Of a stretch of 9,146 nt of DNA, positions 1 through 6,854 are shown one piece after another. How positions within the stretch are numbered: the first letter of the stretch is position 1; every line of letters begins with the position of its first letter. A model generated the notes under the pieces. It saw only the letters and a list, made by a program, of their open reading frames with translations, was not told where the DNA came from and did not search any database. Position numbers and translations under genes: made by a program. Source of the stretch: Promethearchaeota archaeon (GTDB taxonomy: Archaea; Asgardarchaeota; Lokiarchaeia; Sigynarchaeales; SOKP01). The stretch lies in the NCBI GenBank assembly GCA_019057735.1, contig JAHLWV010000081.1, positions 1 through 9,146 of the forward strand, written 5' to 3'.

Positions 1-104
1 AATGTTCATACAAATTTGATCTTCTCTCAGTAGAAATTGATGACGCTTTAATAGATGTACATCTTTCTGATGCTGCGGTATCTGATTTCTTAGCTTCTCT
101 TTAA
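1..104 (+). CDS. C-terminal tail of an unidentified protein (partial, cut by window edge)
   Basis: Reading from base 3, this frame is open for 33 codons to a TAA at 102-104, while the other two forward frames hit stops within the first 33 bases. The tail is acidic and mixed hydrophobic, including the stretch VEIDDALIDVHLSDAA, and ends in ASL. It looks like a real protein end rather than random AT-rich translation. I do not recognise the family; too little is present to assign a function. It is on the same strand as cdhA, but the 242 bases of AT-rich DNA between them argue against tight co-translation. Confidence 0.5.
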   Translation, partial: CSYKFDLLSVEIDDALIDVHLSDAAVSDFLASL

Positions 105-259
105 AGGGTAGTTTCTAATCTTTTCATTTTATAGAAATCTGAACGATGAAACGCAATGAATGAAAATTCACACTAATTTTTTGAAAATAAATTACTATTT
201 TGCATTTTACAATATTCTAAATACCTTTAAATTAGCATAACTATTTTCTCAATAGAAAA

Positions 260-275
260 TATAAATTTTATAAAA
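260..275 (+). promoter_or_regulatory. Candidate archaeal TATA element for cdhA
   Basis: The 105-346 spacer has no coding potential and is extremely AT-rich. Within it, TATAAATTTTATAAAA is the best TATA-box-like string. A start site about 26 bases downstream would give a leader of roughly 45-50 bases before the ATG at 347. AT background makes chance matches likely, so this is only a candidate. Confidence 0.25.
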
Positions 276-346
276 ACACCAAAAATAATTCTAATTAACT
301 TTAGAATAGATAATTATTAAAAAAAAAAATAAACTTCGTGGAAATT

Positions 347-2692
347 ATGGAAAAAAAAAGCGCAAAAATCAAAATTGACAGCTATTCTGGTCCTTTCGGG
401 CAAATTAAAGGATTTGAATTCACCGCTGGCAATATCATAAGCGAAGGAGATGAATCAGAATGGGAACCAATGGGACCCCATCCAAAACCTGAAATTCCGA
501 CACTTCGATCCTGGTTTTTTAAGCTCATGGAACGATATAAACCATTTTATATGCCTATCTGCGACCTCTGTTGTTTATGTACTTATGGAAAATGCAACCT
601 CTCAAAAGGGAGAAGGGGGGCATGCGGTATTAACTCGGAGACACAACAATCGAGAATTGTCGAAATAGCTTGTTGCGTGGGGGCAGCTTGTCATTCATCA
701 CATGGTGATCATTTACTCCATTGGCTAAAAGAGAAATACGGAAATGTTCCTATAAACATGGGAAATAGCATTGCCGTTGAAATGCCAATGACTCGATTAA
801 TTGTTGGCATGAAACCTGAAAATCTCGAGGACTTAGAAACTGCAATGAATTGGGTTCACTTTACCATCACTCAACTTTTATCTGCTGGTCATACTGGCCA
901 AGAATCAAGTAATCTTGATTTTGAAGCGAAAAGCTTCTTAGCTGGTCTATGCGATACTGTTGGAATGGAAGTTTCTGATGTAGCGCAAATGGTAGCCTAC
1001 GGGATGCCAATAGGTGATCCAGATGTTCCAATTGTTGAACTTGGCATGGGAACAATGGATACAAATAAAGCAACAATTCTTATGATCGGACACAACGTAG
1101 CTCCAGGAGTAGAGTTAGTTGATTATATGCGAGAAAAAAATTACGATGAAAAAATCGATGTAGGAGCAATTTGTTGTACTGCTCACGATTTAACTCGATA
1201 TTACGAAGGTGCTAAAGTTATTGGTTCTTTTTCGAGACAAATTCCTTACATTCGCTTAGGTTTTGCGGATGTTGTCATGGTTGATGAGCAATGTGTTAAT
1301 TTGAGGACATTTGAGGAAGCTAAAGCTGTCGGGGCACCTTATATTACAACTAACGCAAAAGTTATGGGGGGTTTAGTTGATAGAACTGACGATCCTGTAT
1401 CAGAAATCATTGACGACTTAGTAAGTGGGCGAGAACAAGGCGTATTAATATTAGATCCCATTAAAGCTGGAGTTGTAGCAGCTGAAACTGCGATCAAAAT
1501 TAAACCGCTAAGAAAAGGGAAGAGTGCTGTACCAGATGATGAGGGTTGTCAATCCATGGCTATGAGGTGTAATGGTTGTGGAAACTGCCAGAGAAATTGT
1601 CCAAACGATCTCCCTCTTGTAGAAGGAGTTAATCTTGCAAAAGATGGAAATTTTACATTCTTAGGCGACCTATTTCATGAATGTCTCGGTTGTGGAAGGT
1701 GCGAAGAGGATTGCATGCAGAATGTTTCTCCTCTTACTTTAATAAATCATGGAGCAAGAGATTATATTAAAAACGAAAAATATAATTGTCGTTCCGGAAG
1801 GGGACCCATTCTCGACACGGAAATACGAAATGTTGGCGCTCCTATCGTTTTAGGCGAAATTCCTGGAATTGTTGCATTAATCGGTTGCAGCAATTATTCT
1901 CACGAAATTCAAGAATTACATACGATGGCGGAAGAATTCTGTAAACGTAATTATATCGTTCTTGTAAGTGGTTGTGCTGCCATGGATATTGGTTTGGTTA
2001 AAGATGAGGAAGGAAAAACCATTTATGATCGGTATCCAGGAAATTTTGATAGAGGCTGTATTGTAAATGTTGGATCCTGTGTAGCGGATGCTCACATTGC
2101 CGGAGCAACTTGTAAAGTTGCTAACATATTCGCTAGAAGACCTCTAAGGGGCAATTATGAAGAAATAGCAGATTACATTTTAAATCGTGTAGGTGCTGTT
2201 GGGGTTGCCTGGGGGGCTTATTCTCAAAAAGCAGCTAGTATCGCAAGCATGGCAAACGGTTTGGGTATACCTGCAGTTATTGGACCACACGCCTCAGAAT
2301 ATAGGCGGTTATACATAGGTCGGTCAGATGACGAAGATACATGGAAAGTTTACAACGCAAGAGATGGAACAGAAAATAATTTGATTGGACCTGCACCTGA
2401 GCATCTTTTGACAACCGCAGAATCAATAGAACAAGCAATTTGCCTTGTAGCAAAATTAGTAATAAGACCTGCTGATAACAGTAAAGGTCGCATGATTAAA
2501 TTGTCTCATTGGATTGATTTGGAGCGAAAATATAAGGGAGTAGACTTTCCAAACGATTTGGAAAGGTTCATTCGGGTTGAAGCTGATATTCCTATCAACA
2601 TGAAAACAGAAATTCAACAATTTCTTAAAGAAAAAGATTGGCAACCTAAAGAAATTATTGACCCTACCCTTTTGAAAAGAATGTGTCGATAA
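347..2692 (+). CDS. cdhA: Acetyl-CoA decarbonylase/synthase (CODH/ACS) alpha subunit, carbon monoxide dehydrogenase
   Basis: CdhA interconverts CO and CO2 with ferredoxin as electron partner, and in archaea works in the CODH/ACS complex of the Wood-Ljungdahl pathway in the cytoplasm. The 781 residues match the family's usual 780-810. Numbered from this ATG, an N-terminal cysteine cluster (C72, C75, C76, C78, C83, C93) provides B/D-cluster ligands. Next come the CHSSHGDH histidines (H116, H119). The Ni-Fe C-cluster ligands all look intact: H249 in GHNVAPG, C277 in ICCT, C316 in VDEQC, C514 in IGCSN, C543 in SGCAA and C578 in GSCVA; K628 of SQKA is also present. Two ferredoxin-type 4Fe-4S motifs lie at C408-C418 and C446-C456, the insertion typical of archaeal CdhA and absent from bacterial CooS. 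An in-frame GTG lies at 338; I prefer ATG 347 because AUG is stronger and GTGGA upstream can act as a weak Shine-Dalgarno. No cdhB or other cdh gene follows. Confidence 0.96.
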   Translation: MEKKSAKIKIDSYSGPFGQIKGFEFTAGNIISEGDESEWEPMGPHPKPEIPTLRSWFFKLMERYKPFYMPICDLCCLCTYGKCNLSKGRRGACGINSETQQSRIVEIACCVGAACHSSHGDHLLHWLKEKYGNVPINMGNSIAVEMPMTRLIVGMKPENLEDLETAMNWVHFTITQLLSAGHTGQESSNLDFEAKSFLAGLCDTVGMEVSDVAQMVAYGMPIGDPDVPIVELGMGTMDTNKATILMIGHNVAPGVELVDYMREKNYDEKIDVGAICCTAHDLTRYYEGAKVIGSFSRQIPYIRLGFADVVMVDEQCVNLRTFEEAKAVGAPYITTNAKVMGGLVDRTDDPVSEIIDDLVSGREQGVLILDPIKAGVVAAETAIKIKPLRKGKSAVPDDEGCQSMAMRCNGCGNCQRNCPNDLPLVEGVNLAKDGNFTFLGDLFHECLGCGRCEEDCMQNVSPLTLINHGARDYIKNEKYNCRSGRGPILDTEIRNVGAPIVLGEIPGIVALIGCSNYSHEIQELHTMAEEFCKRNYIVLVSGCAAMDIGLVKDEEGKTIYDRYPGNFDRGCIVNVGSCVADAHIAGATCKVANIFARRPLRGNYEEIADYILNRVGAVGVAWGAYSQKAASIASMANGLGIPAVIGPHASEYRRLYIGRSDDEDTWKVYNARDGTENNLIGPAPEHLLTTAESIEQAICLVAKLVIRPADNSKGRMIKLSHWIDLERKYKGVDFPNDLERFIRVEADIPINMKTEIQQFLKEKDWQPKEIIDPTLLKRMCR

Positions 2693-2700
2693 TTAATTCA

Positions 2701-2712
2701 TTTTTTTTTTTT
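2701..2712 (+). terminator. Oligo-T terminator after cdhA
   Basis: An uninterrupted run of twelve T begins 9 bases after the cdhA stop codon. Archaeal RNA polymerase terminates at coding-strand T-tracts without needing a hairpin, so this is a good candidate end for the cdhA transcript. It separates cdhA from the next gene, which starts about 185 bases further on. Confidence 0.55.
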
Positions 2713-2885
2713 AATTTCTTTTAAAAATAGATAAAGGTAAATTAATTTACTTTAAAGTCAATTCATATAACCAATCAAATTTAGTAAAATAAAGTTTAGT
2801 TTTATATTCAAGTTTAAACAAATCTAATTATTAATCAAAACTTTCTATTTACCAAAAAATTAAAAATAAATAATAATACAAATAT

Positions 2886-2890
2886 GAGGA
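2886..2890 (+). promoter_or_regulatory. Shine-Dalgarno site of the LDI-like gene
   Basis: GAGGA lies six bases before the ATG at 2897 and supports that start. It also implies a leadered transcript. No convincing TATA box stands out from the AT-rich 2713-2885 stretch. Confidence 0.6.
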
Positions 2891-2896
2891 TTAAAT

Positions 2897-4519
2897 ATGG
2901 TAAGATATCTAAAAGACAATAAATTCGTAATTGGAATTCTTGTAGTTACCATTATATTTTCAGGGGTAACTATCAACAATTTACCAACCTTTCAACCTTT
3001 AAAACGAATTTTAACGATTAATGGAATAACATATGACTTTAATGCTTATCCTTCTTTAAATGACGAACAAATTGCTCTTTTCAATAATCTTAGAAGGCTT
3101 ATTTCAACTGAACCTGTAAATTCGTTTGATAATTGGAATGCAGACTATTTCGTTGGATTTCTTCATTATTTGTTTGCCTTTGCAGATTACGCAATGTCCG
3201 GCATGTTTGAAACTACTCCTGGTTACAGGACAGATTATTATCGTGATACCGCATATAACCTGATAAAGAAGATGAACACCACTATATCAGAATTTGGTAA
3301 TGATTCTATCGAATATATTGAGTGGGGTCGCACCAATTATCCTTCTTACTATTGGCCAAACGCTACTGATCCATCTGATCTGTATATGGGTGGTTATCGA
3401 GGTCCAGCAAATATAATGTGGACAGCCCATTTTACATTAATGGAAACTTTGTTCGAACGATCTTTTAATGAAAGTATATTTTTAGATGAAATTGATTGGT
3501 TTATAAACGATTGGAATAACTCGCTCACTACTGATGGCTATGGAAATCTGACAGTTGGAGGAATTTGGGGTGTTGGCTTAATTCCATGTGAACCTTACAT
3601 AGTATTTTCTCAGTGTAACAGTATTGCTATCTATTGCACGGAACTTTACGATAATCTATACGGAACTTCTTTTATGAATATGTGGGATTATGGTCTCAAT
3701 TTTATGAATACAGTAATGCATGATGAATACGATTTATTCATAGACGGTTATTATATTCAAGAACCTATAGGATCATCGGGTGGAATGGGTTCTGGTGCCC
3801 CATTGACCATACCTGGACCTGCAGTTAACAGATTTTTTGATGATGGACGCTCAGCCGAGTCTTCCTATAGTAATGCGTGGACATTAGCACTACTAGAATA
3901 TACTCAACCAGAAGAAACTATTACTGATTATCCGTTGTTTGTAGAAAAATATGGAATAGCTGTCAGTGGAGATCAAATGTATATGTCTGGCTCGTTTAAT
4001 AATCCATCCTTTGCTTCCATAACTGATATGTTAGGGACTATGTTTTCATGTGTGCTTGCGAAACAAAGAGGCGATGTAAATACAGTACAGAGAATCCAAA
4101 ATTTTTTATTCAATGGGTATAATCAAGTTTGGTCAGCAGACAAAAGAGAAATGTACTACGATACCAGTAGCTTATTTGAATTTTTATCACCGGTACTAGC
4201 AGCACTCCGTATCTGGACTACAACCCCTATAACTTTACCTGATCTTGCTGACGCCCGTCCTACGGTCTTCTGGGAATACCCATTTATATCTCAAGCCGAC
4301 GATGATAAAATTTGGGTCTATTATGCCAAATGGGACCCAACAAACCAAGTCTTTCTTTTAAATATCAAAGTTGATAATACCGCAACTTTAACATTTAGCA
4401 ACTTTGATCATATTCCTGTGGCACATGGAGAAGGATCTCAAGTTTCTTCGCTCACTATTTCAGGGAGTGATCATACTTTAACTTTGGAACCGGGATCCTA
4501 CAATTTTGTAATAGTATAG
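2897..4519 (+). CDS. Membrane-anchored linalool dehydratase/isomerase (LDI)-like protein
   Basis: The N-terminus is a short basic stretch followed by one hydrophobic segment (about residues 10-26), a signal anchor or uncleaved signal peptide that would place the rest outside the cell. Residues about 80-440 resemble the (alpha/alpha)6-barrel of Castellaniella LDI, which hydrates myrcene and isomerises geraniol/linalool in the periplasm. Matches from memory include NIMWTAH (M174, H178; LDI M124, H128), CEP..........CN (C231, E232, C240; LDI C170, E171, C179 with identical nine-residue spacing), AWTLA at 327-331, and Y91, which aligns without gaps to LDI Y65. Equivalents of LDI D38 and Y44 are not obvious, so the substrate may differ. 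At 540 residues it is longer than LDI (about 370 mature); the extra C-terminal part (about 455-540) looks like a beta-sandwich. Six Asn-X-Ser/Thr sequons lie between 127 and 219. It is translationally close to the downstream membrane protein. A glycosidase-type alpha/alpha barrel is the main alternative. Confidence 0.78.
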   Translation: MVRYLKDNKFVIGILVVTIIFSGVTINNLPTFQPLKRILTINGITYDFNAYPSLNDEQIALFNNLRRLISTEPVNSFDNWNADYFVGFLHYLFAFADYAMSGMFETTPGYRTDYYRDTAYNLIKKMNTTISEFGNDSIEYIEWGRTNYPSYYWPNATDPSDLYMGGYRGPANIMWTAHFTLMETLFERSFNESIFLDEIDWFINDWNNSLTTDGYGNLTVGGIWGVGLIPCEPYIVFSQCNSIAIYCTELYDNLYGTSFMNMWDYGLNFMNTVMHDEYDLFIDGYYIQEPIGSSGGMGSGAPLTIPGPAVNRFFDDGRSAESSYSNAWTLALLEYTQPEETITDYPLFVEKYGIAVSGDQMYMSGSFNNPSFASITDMLGTMFSCVLAKQRGDVNTVQRIQNFLFNGYNQVWSADKREMYYDTSSLFEFLSPVLAALRIWTTTPITLPDLADARPTVFWEYPFISQADDDKIWVYYAKWDPTNQVFLLNIKVDNTATLTFSNFDHIPVAHGEGSQVSSLTISGSDHTLTLEPGSYNFVIV

Positions 4520-4524
4520 GAGGT
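4519..4524 (+). promoter_or_regulatory. Strong Shine-Dalgarno overlapping the preceding stop codon
   Basis: GGAGGT starts on the last base of the TAG stop of the LDI-like gene and lies six bases before the ATG at 4531. This near-perfect site fixes the start of the membrane protein gene and indicates that the two genes are co-transcribed and translated in sequence. Confidence 0.8.
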
Positions 4525-4530
4525 ATAAAA

Positions 4531-5175
4531 ATGAGCGAACAGAAAAAAAATAAGGTGAGAAAAATTTCTGCTAACTTTCTTCTTAAGAAATTTCAAATTC
4601 AATCTTTAAAAGCGTCGCTGATGACATTATTATATGCAGTTATCGCAATAGTAATCTTTCTTTTATTGTCATTAATTCCTCAACCATTCGTTGTAGTTGG
4701 ATTATTCAAGTTTGGTTTAATCTTACCCTTAGCAATAATTCCTACGATAGCTGCAATCCGAGGCCCCCTTGTCGGTTTTATAACAGGCTACTTTGGAACT
4801 TTTCTCTTTGATTTGCTGTTTTTTCGTGTTATTCTATTCATGACGATTCCCTATTTACCCTACGGACTCTTAGGCTTTTTAATTGGTTTAGCGAATTATA
4901 AAATAAATAAGGGTAGATCATTGGCAAAACTATCTATTATTTCCACACTTGCTTTTTTACTCTCAGTGATATTACTTACAATCATAGGATTAACAATTCA
5001 AGAAATATCAGTTTTAGTTTTACTTGGATATGTTGTGTTACCATTACTAGGCATGGGAATTCCCTCTATTTTTCTCTTGACGCCATTATATACTAGGTCA
5101 TGGCATATAATGGTTTACAATGTCTACCCTTCTTTAATAACTTTAATGGCAAAACTTAAATCTAGAGAAGAATAA
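4531..5175 (+). CDS. Six-helix integral membrane protein resembling an ECF-transporter S component
   Basis: The product is 214 residues with a basic cytoplasmic-looking N-terminus (1-28) and about six hydrophobic helices: roughly 30-50, 59-76, 78-98, 102-121, 133-154 and 161-185. The segment AIRGPLVGFITGYFG followed by D94 resembles the Gly/Pro-rich second-to-third helix region of ECF substrate-binding components (GPxxGxxxGxxGDLL), and size and helix number fit that group. ECF S components bind a vitamin, metal or other small solute and work with an energising T subunit and two ATPases, none of which is encoded here; they are often shared and encoded elsewhere. It lacks the N-terminal Met-His signature of nickel/cobalt CbiM/NikM. 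Its gene is 11 bases behind the LDI-like gene, so it probably serves the same substrate or anchors that enzyme. The S-component assignment is by pattern only; a plain conserved membrane protein is possible. Confidence 0.5.
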   Translation: MSEQKKNKVRKISANFLLKKFQIQSLKASLMTLLYAVIAIVIFLLLSLIPQPFVVVGLFKFGLILPLAIIPTIAAIRGPLVGFITGYFGTFLFDLLFFRVILFMTIPYLPYGLLGFLIGLANYKINKGRSLAKLSIISTLAFLLSVILLTIIGLTIQEISVLVLLGYVVLPLLGMGIPSIFLLTPLYTRSWHIMVYNVYPSLITLMAKLKSREE

Positions 5176-5191
5176 CAACTTTAATAATCAC

Positions 5192-5200
5192 TTTTTTTTT
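5192..5200 (+). terminator. Oligo-T terminator after the LDI-like/membrane protein pair
   Basis: Nine consecutive T lie 16 bases after the stop of the membrane protein gene. As for the T12 tract after cdhA, this fits archaeal intrinsic termination and would end the two-gene transcript before the small gene at 5231. Confidence 0.45.
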
Positions 5201-5230
5201 ATTTGCACAATTAACTATAAGAGCATTATT

Positions 5231-5440
5231 ATGGTTGATAAACAATTATTGAAACTCTCCAAATTATGCGAACACTGGGCAAATCACAACGATTCTCATA
5301 AAGATAGTTTCATAAAATGGCGAGAAATCGCAAGAGAGAAAGATTTACTTTCGGTTGTAGAAAACTTAAATAAAGCCATCGAGATGATGGATAAAAGTAC
5401 AGAATTTTTACTTTTAGCAAGAAAAGATCTTGAAAAGTAA
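5231..5440 (+). CDS. Small helical protein with a His stripe (HWxxHNxxH family), function unknown
   Basis: The 69 residues look entirely alpha-helical, probably a helical hairpin: residues 4-37 and 39-68. The N-terminal part has the pattern LxKLCEHWANHNDSHKDSF, which I recognise as the signature of a widespread short family in archaea and bacteria (L..HW.EHN..HA..F..W) whose role I do not know. C13, H15, H19 and H23 are spaced about one helical turn apart and fall on one face, which would suit metal binding; that function is inference. W16 and W30 are also typical of the family. The ATG has only a weak purine-rich stretch (AAGAG, 5218-5222) upstream. The gene ends 32 bases from the convergent GTPase gene. 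Family resemblance and strong heptad-like composition make it a real gene rather than a chance ORF. Confidence 0.7.
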   Translation: MVDKQLLKLSKLCEHWANHNDSHKDSFIKWREIAREKDLLSVVENLNKAIEMMDKSTEFLLLARKDLEK

Positions 5441-5472
5441 GTAGAAATATTGGAATTTAAGGTATAAATATG

Positions 5473-6681
5473 TTAAAGGAACAAATTAATCAAAGGTAGC
5501 AGCTGTTGCTTGAAATATTCGATTTTCTCCTTTAATAGCTCAAAGCTTTCACTAAGCAACCACAAATATACTGGTATTTTTAGCTCAGAATATTCAAAAA
5601 GTTTTTCACCGCGAATGGAGAATCCATTCAAGGGAAAATTAAGTGTTATTGAAGATTCTCTAGTTAATCCTATCGAAGTATGAAAGTTCGAAAGTGTTTG
5701 CATAATTAGTGCTGTATTATTTAGTAAGGCTTCATCAATATCTGAGCTCGTGAAGCTTCCAAAGATTAAACCATCCATCGAAATTAAGCTTGCAGCTTTA
5801 CCTTCAATAGTATGAGTAAAATCCTCTATGATGTTCTCAATTATCTCTGAAGTTTCAGAAACTAATTTCAGAGCTTCGCTGAACATTTGCATTATAGTCT
5901 CTTTCTGATATATAGTTGTATCAGAATAGCTGATTGAATAATTTTCATATTCGCCCATAATGTTATTGAATTTATTTTTTATCGCAGTTACATTATTTTG
6001 CCATTCGAGAGAAGTGCGAATATCTTTATCGCTTTTTGAGAGTACTATTAAGATTGGAGGGAATTCATTTAATTCAATCAATGCTTTTAATACTTGACGG
6101 AAGTAATTTGCAGCTTCAGCAAATCTATCATTATCTTGGGTGTCAATAACGTAAAGTATCAAATCGGCTTCAGTAAAGAATAATTCCGGTCTGTTAAAAT
6201 AAAGTTTCTCTCGATATTGCACCTGACCTCCTAAATCCCAGCTAAGAATTGGATATCCAAAAAAGTCTAATCTCTCACGTTTAACCCCTCTTGTGGGGAG
6301 AAGAGACTTAATAATTGAAAATTTATCCTGGAGAACTGCTAAAATGCTAGTTTTTCCCCCATTATCCAAACCTATCATCAAAATTTTCTTGTGCGTTTTG
6401 ATTTTCTCTCTGATTGCTTTTTCAAGTACTTGTGCGATCTTTACCCATTTGTGAAGAATTTTAGGAGGAATTTCTTCGATAGTTGGAAGACTCTCGATCG
6501 ATAATTTCGCTAGTTCCTCGATGGTTTTTATGTTATTTTCTACTAATTTGTCTGAAGAAATTTGATCAATTCCAATTAACGAATCTGGTTTAAATTTTAA
6601 CGCTTCATCTAATTCGTTGATTATTACAGACCTTTTGAAAAAGTCTTTAATCACAACGCTTTTTGTCTCCTCTTCAGACAT
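5473..6681 (-). CDS. HhH / Arf-like small GTPase / roadblock-longin-like fusion protein
   Basis: This 402-residue protein has three parts. Residues about 35-91 form a helix-hairpin-helix-like module (LIGIDQISSDKLVENNIKTI, then EELA). Residues about 98-275 are a Ras-superfamily GTPase of Arf/Rag type: P-loop GLDNGGKT (104-111), switch I T130 in PTRGV, switch II WDLGGQ (148-153) with catalytic Q153, SKSD (215-218) for guanine specificity in place of the usual NKxD, and a plausible G5 near 251-256. Residues about 290-400 have the alternating strand-helix pattern of a roadblock/LC7 or longin domain (SLISMDGLIFGSF onward; IPVYLWLL near 369-376). Such domains act as GTPase-interacting or activating modules in MglB, Ragulator and adaptor proteins, so this one may regulate its own GTPase. 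There is no transmembrane segment or lipidation signal. The role is probably membrane-associated or signalling, by analogy only. It is transcribed divergently from the vWA/zinc-finger gene. Confidence 0.85.
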   Translation of the reverse strand: MSEEETKSVVIKDFFKRSVIINELDEALKFKPDSLIGIDQISSDKLVENNIKTIEELAKLSIESLPTIEEIPPKILHKWVKIAQVLEKAIREKIKTHKKILMIGLDNGGKTSILAVLQDKFSIIKSLLPTRGVKRERLDFFGYPILSWDLGGQVQYREKLYFNRPELFFTEADLILYVIDTQDNDRFAEAANYFRQVLKALIELNEFPPILIVLSKSDKDIRTSLEWQNNVTAIKNKFNNIMGEYENYSISYSDTTIYQKETIMQMFSEALKLVSETSEIIENIIEDFTHTIEGKAASLISMDGLIFGSFTSSDIDEALLNNTALIMQTLSNFHTSIGLTRESSITLNFPLNGFSIRGEKLFEYSELKIPVYLWLLSESFELLKEKIEYFKQQLLPLINLFL

Positions 6682-6714
6682 AATACATCGGATTTAAAAT
6701 CAATTTTACTTTAA

Positions 6715-6720
6715 TTTATA
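6715..6720 (-). promoter_or_regulatory. Candidate TATA box of the GTPase fusion gene
   Basis: On the minus strand this reads TATAAA, about 34-39 bases before the ATG at 6681. A start site 26 bases downstream would leave a leader of about ten bases, fitting the lack of a good Shine-Dalgarno. A second TATAAA-like site lies at 6733-6738. Confidence 0.35.
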
Positions 6721-6730
6721 GTGTAACTTA

Positions 6731-6745
6731 ATTTTATAGTAAAAT
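6731..6745. repeat. Short AT palindrome in the divergent spacer
   Basis: ATTTTA-tag-TAAAAT is a perfect 6-base inverted repeat with a 3-base centre. It overlaps the second minus-strand TATA-like site between two divergent genes, a position suited to a regulator. In such AT-rich DNA it may be chance. Confidence 0.3.
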
Positions 6746-6804
6746 ATCTAATTAATAAAATTTTAGTTTTGTGAAAAAACATAATTATTTATTCTATTTG
6801 TATC

Positions 6805-6814
6805 ATATAAAAAT
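6805..6814 (+). promoter_or_regulatory. Candidate TATA box of the vWA/zinc-finger gene
   Basis: ATATAAAAAT is a good archaeal TATA match. A start site about 26 bases downstream, near 6835, would leave a leader of about 20-25 bases before the TTG start candidates at 6855 and 6861. Confidence 0.4.
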
Positions 6815-6854
6815 TAGAAATAATTAAGGGCTTTAGTAAGAGCTTAAATGGTAT

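Noticed and set aside
105..346. Possible small RNA or CRISPR leader in the AT-rich region before cdhA
   Set aside because: No repeated unit, stable stem or GC-rich island is visible; it is uniform AT-rich spacer with only a TATA-like string.
867..1076. Open frame on the minus strand inside cdhA
   Set aside because: It lies wholly within a well-supported cdhA reading frame, has no recognisable family pattern and no ribosome site; it is a shadow of the coding strand.
4531..5175. Nickel importer (CbiM/NikM) for the CODH
   Set aside because: The N-terminal Met-His metal-binding signature is absent and the N-terminus is a long basic extension, so nickel specificity is not supported.
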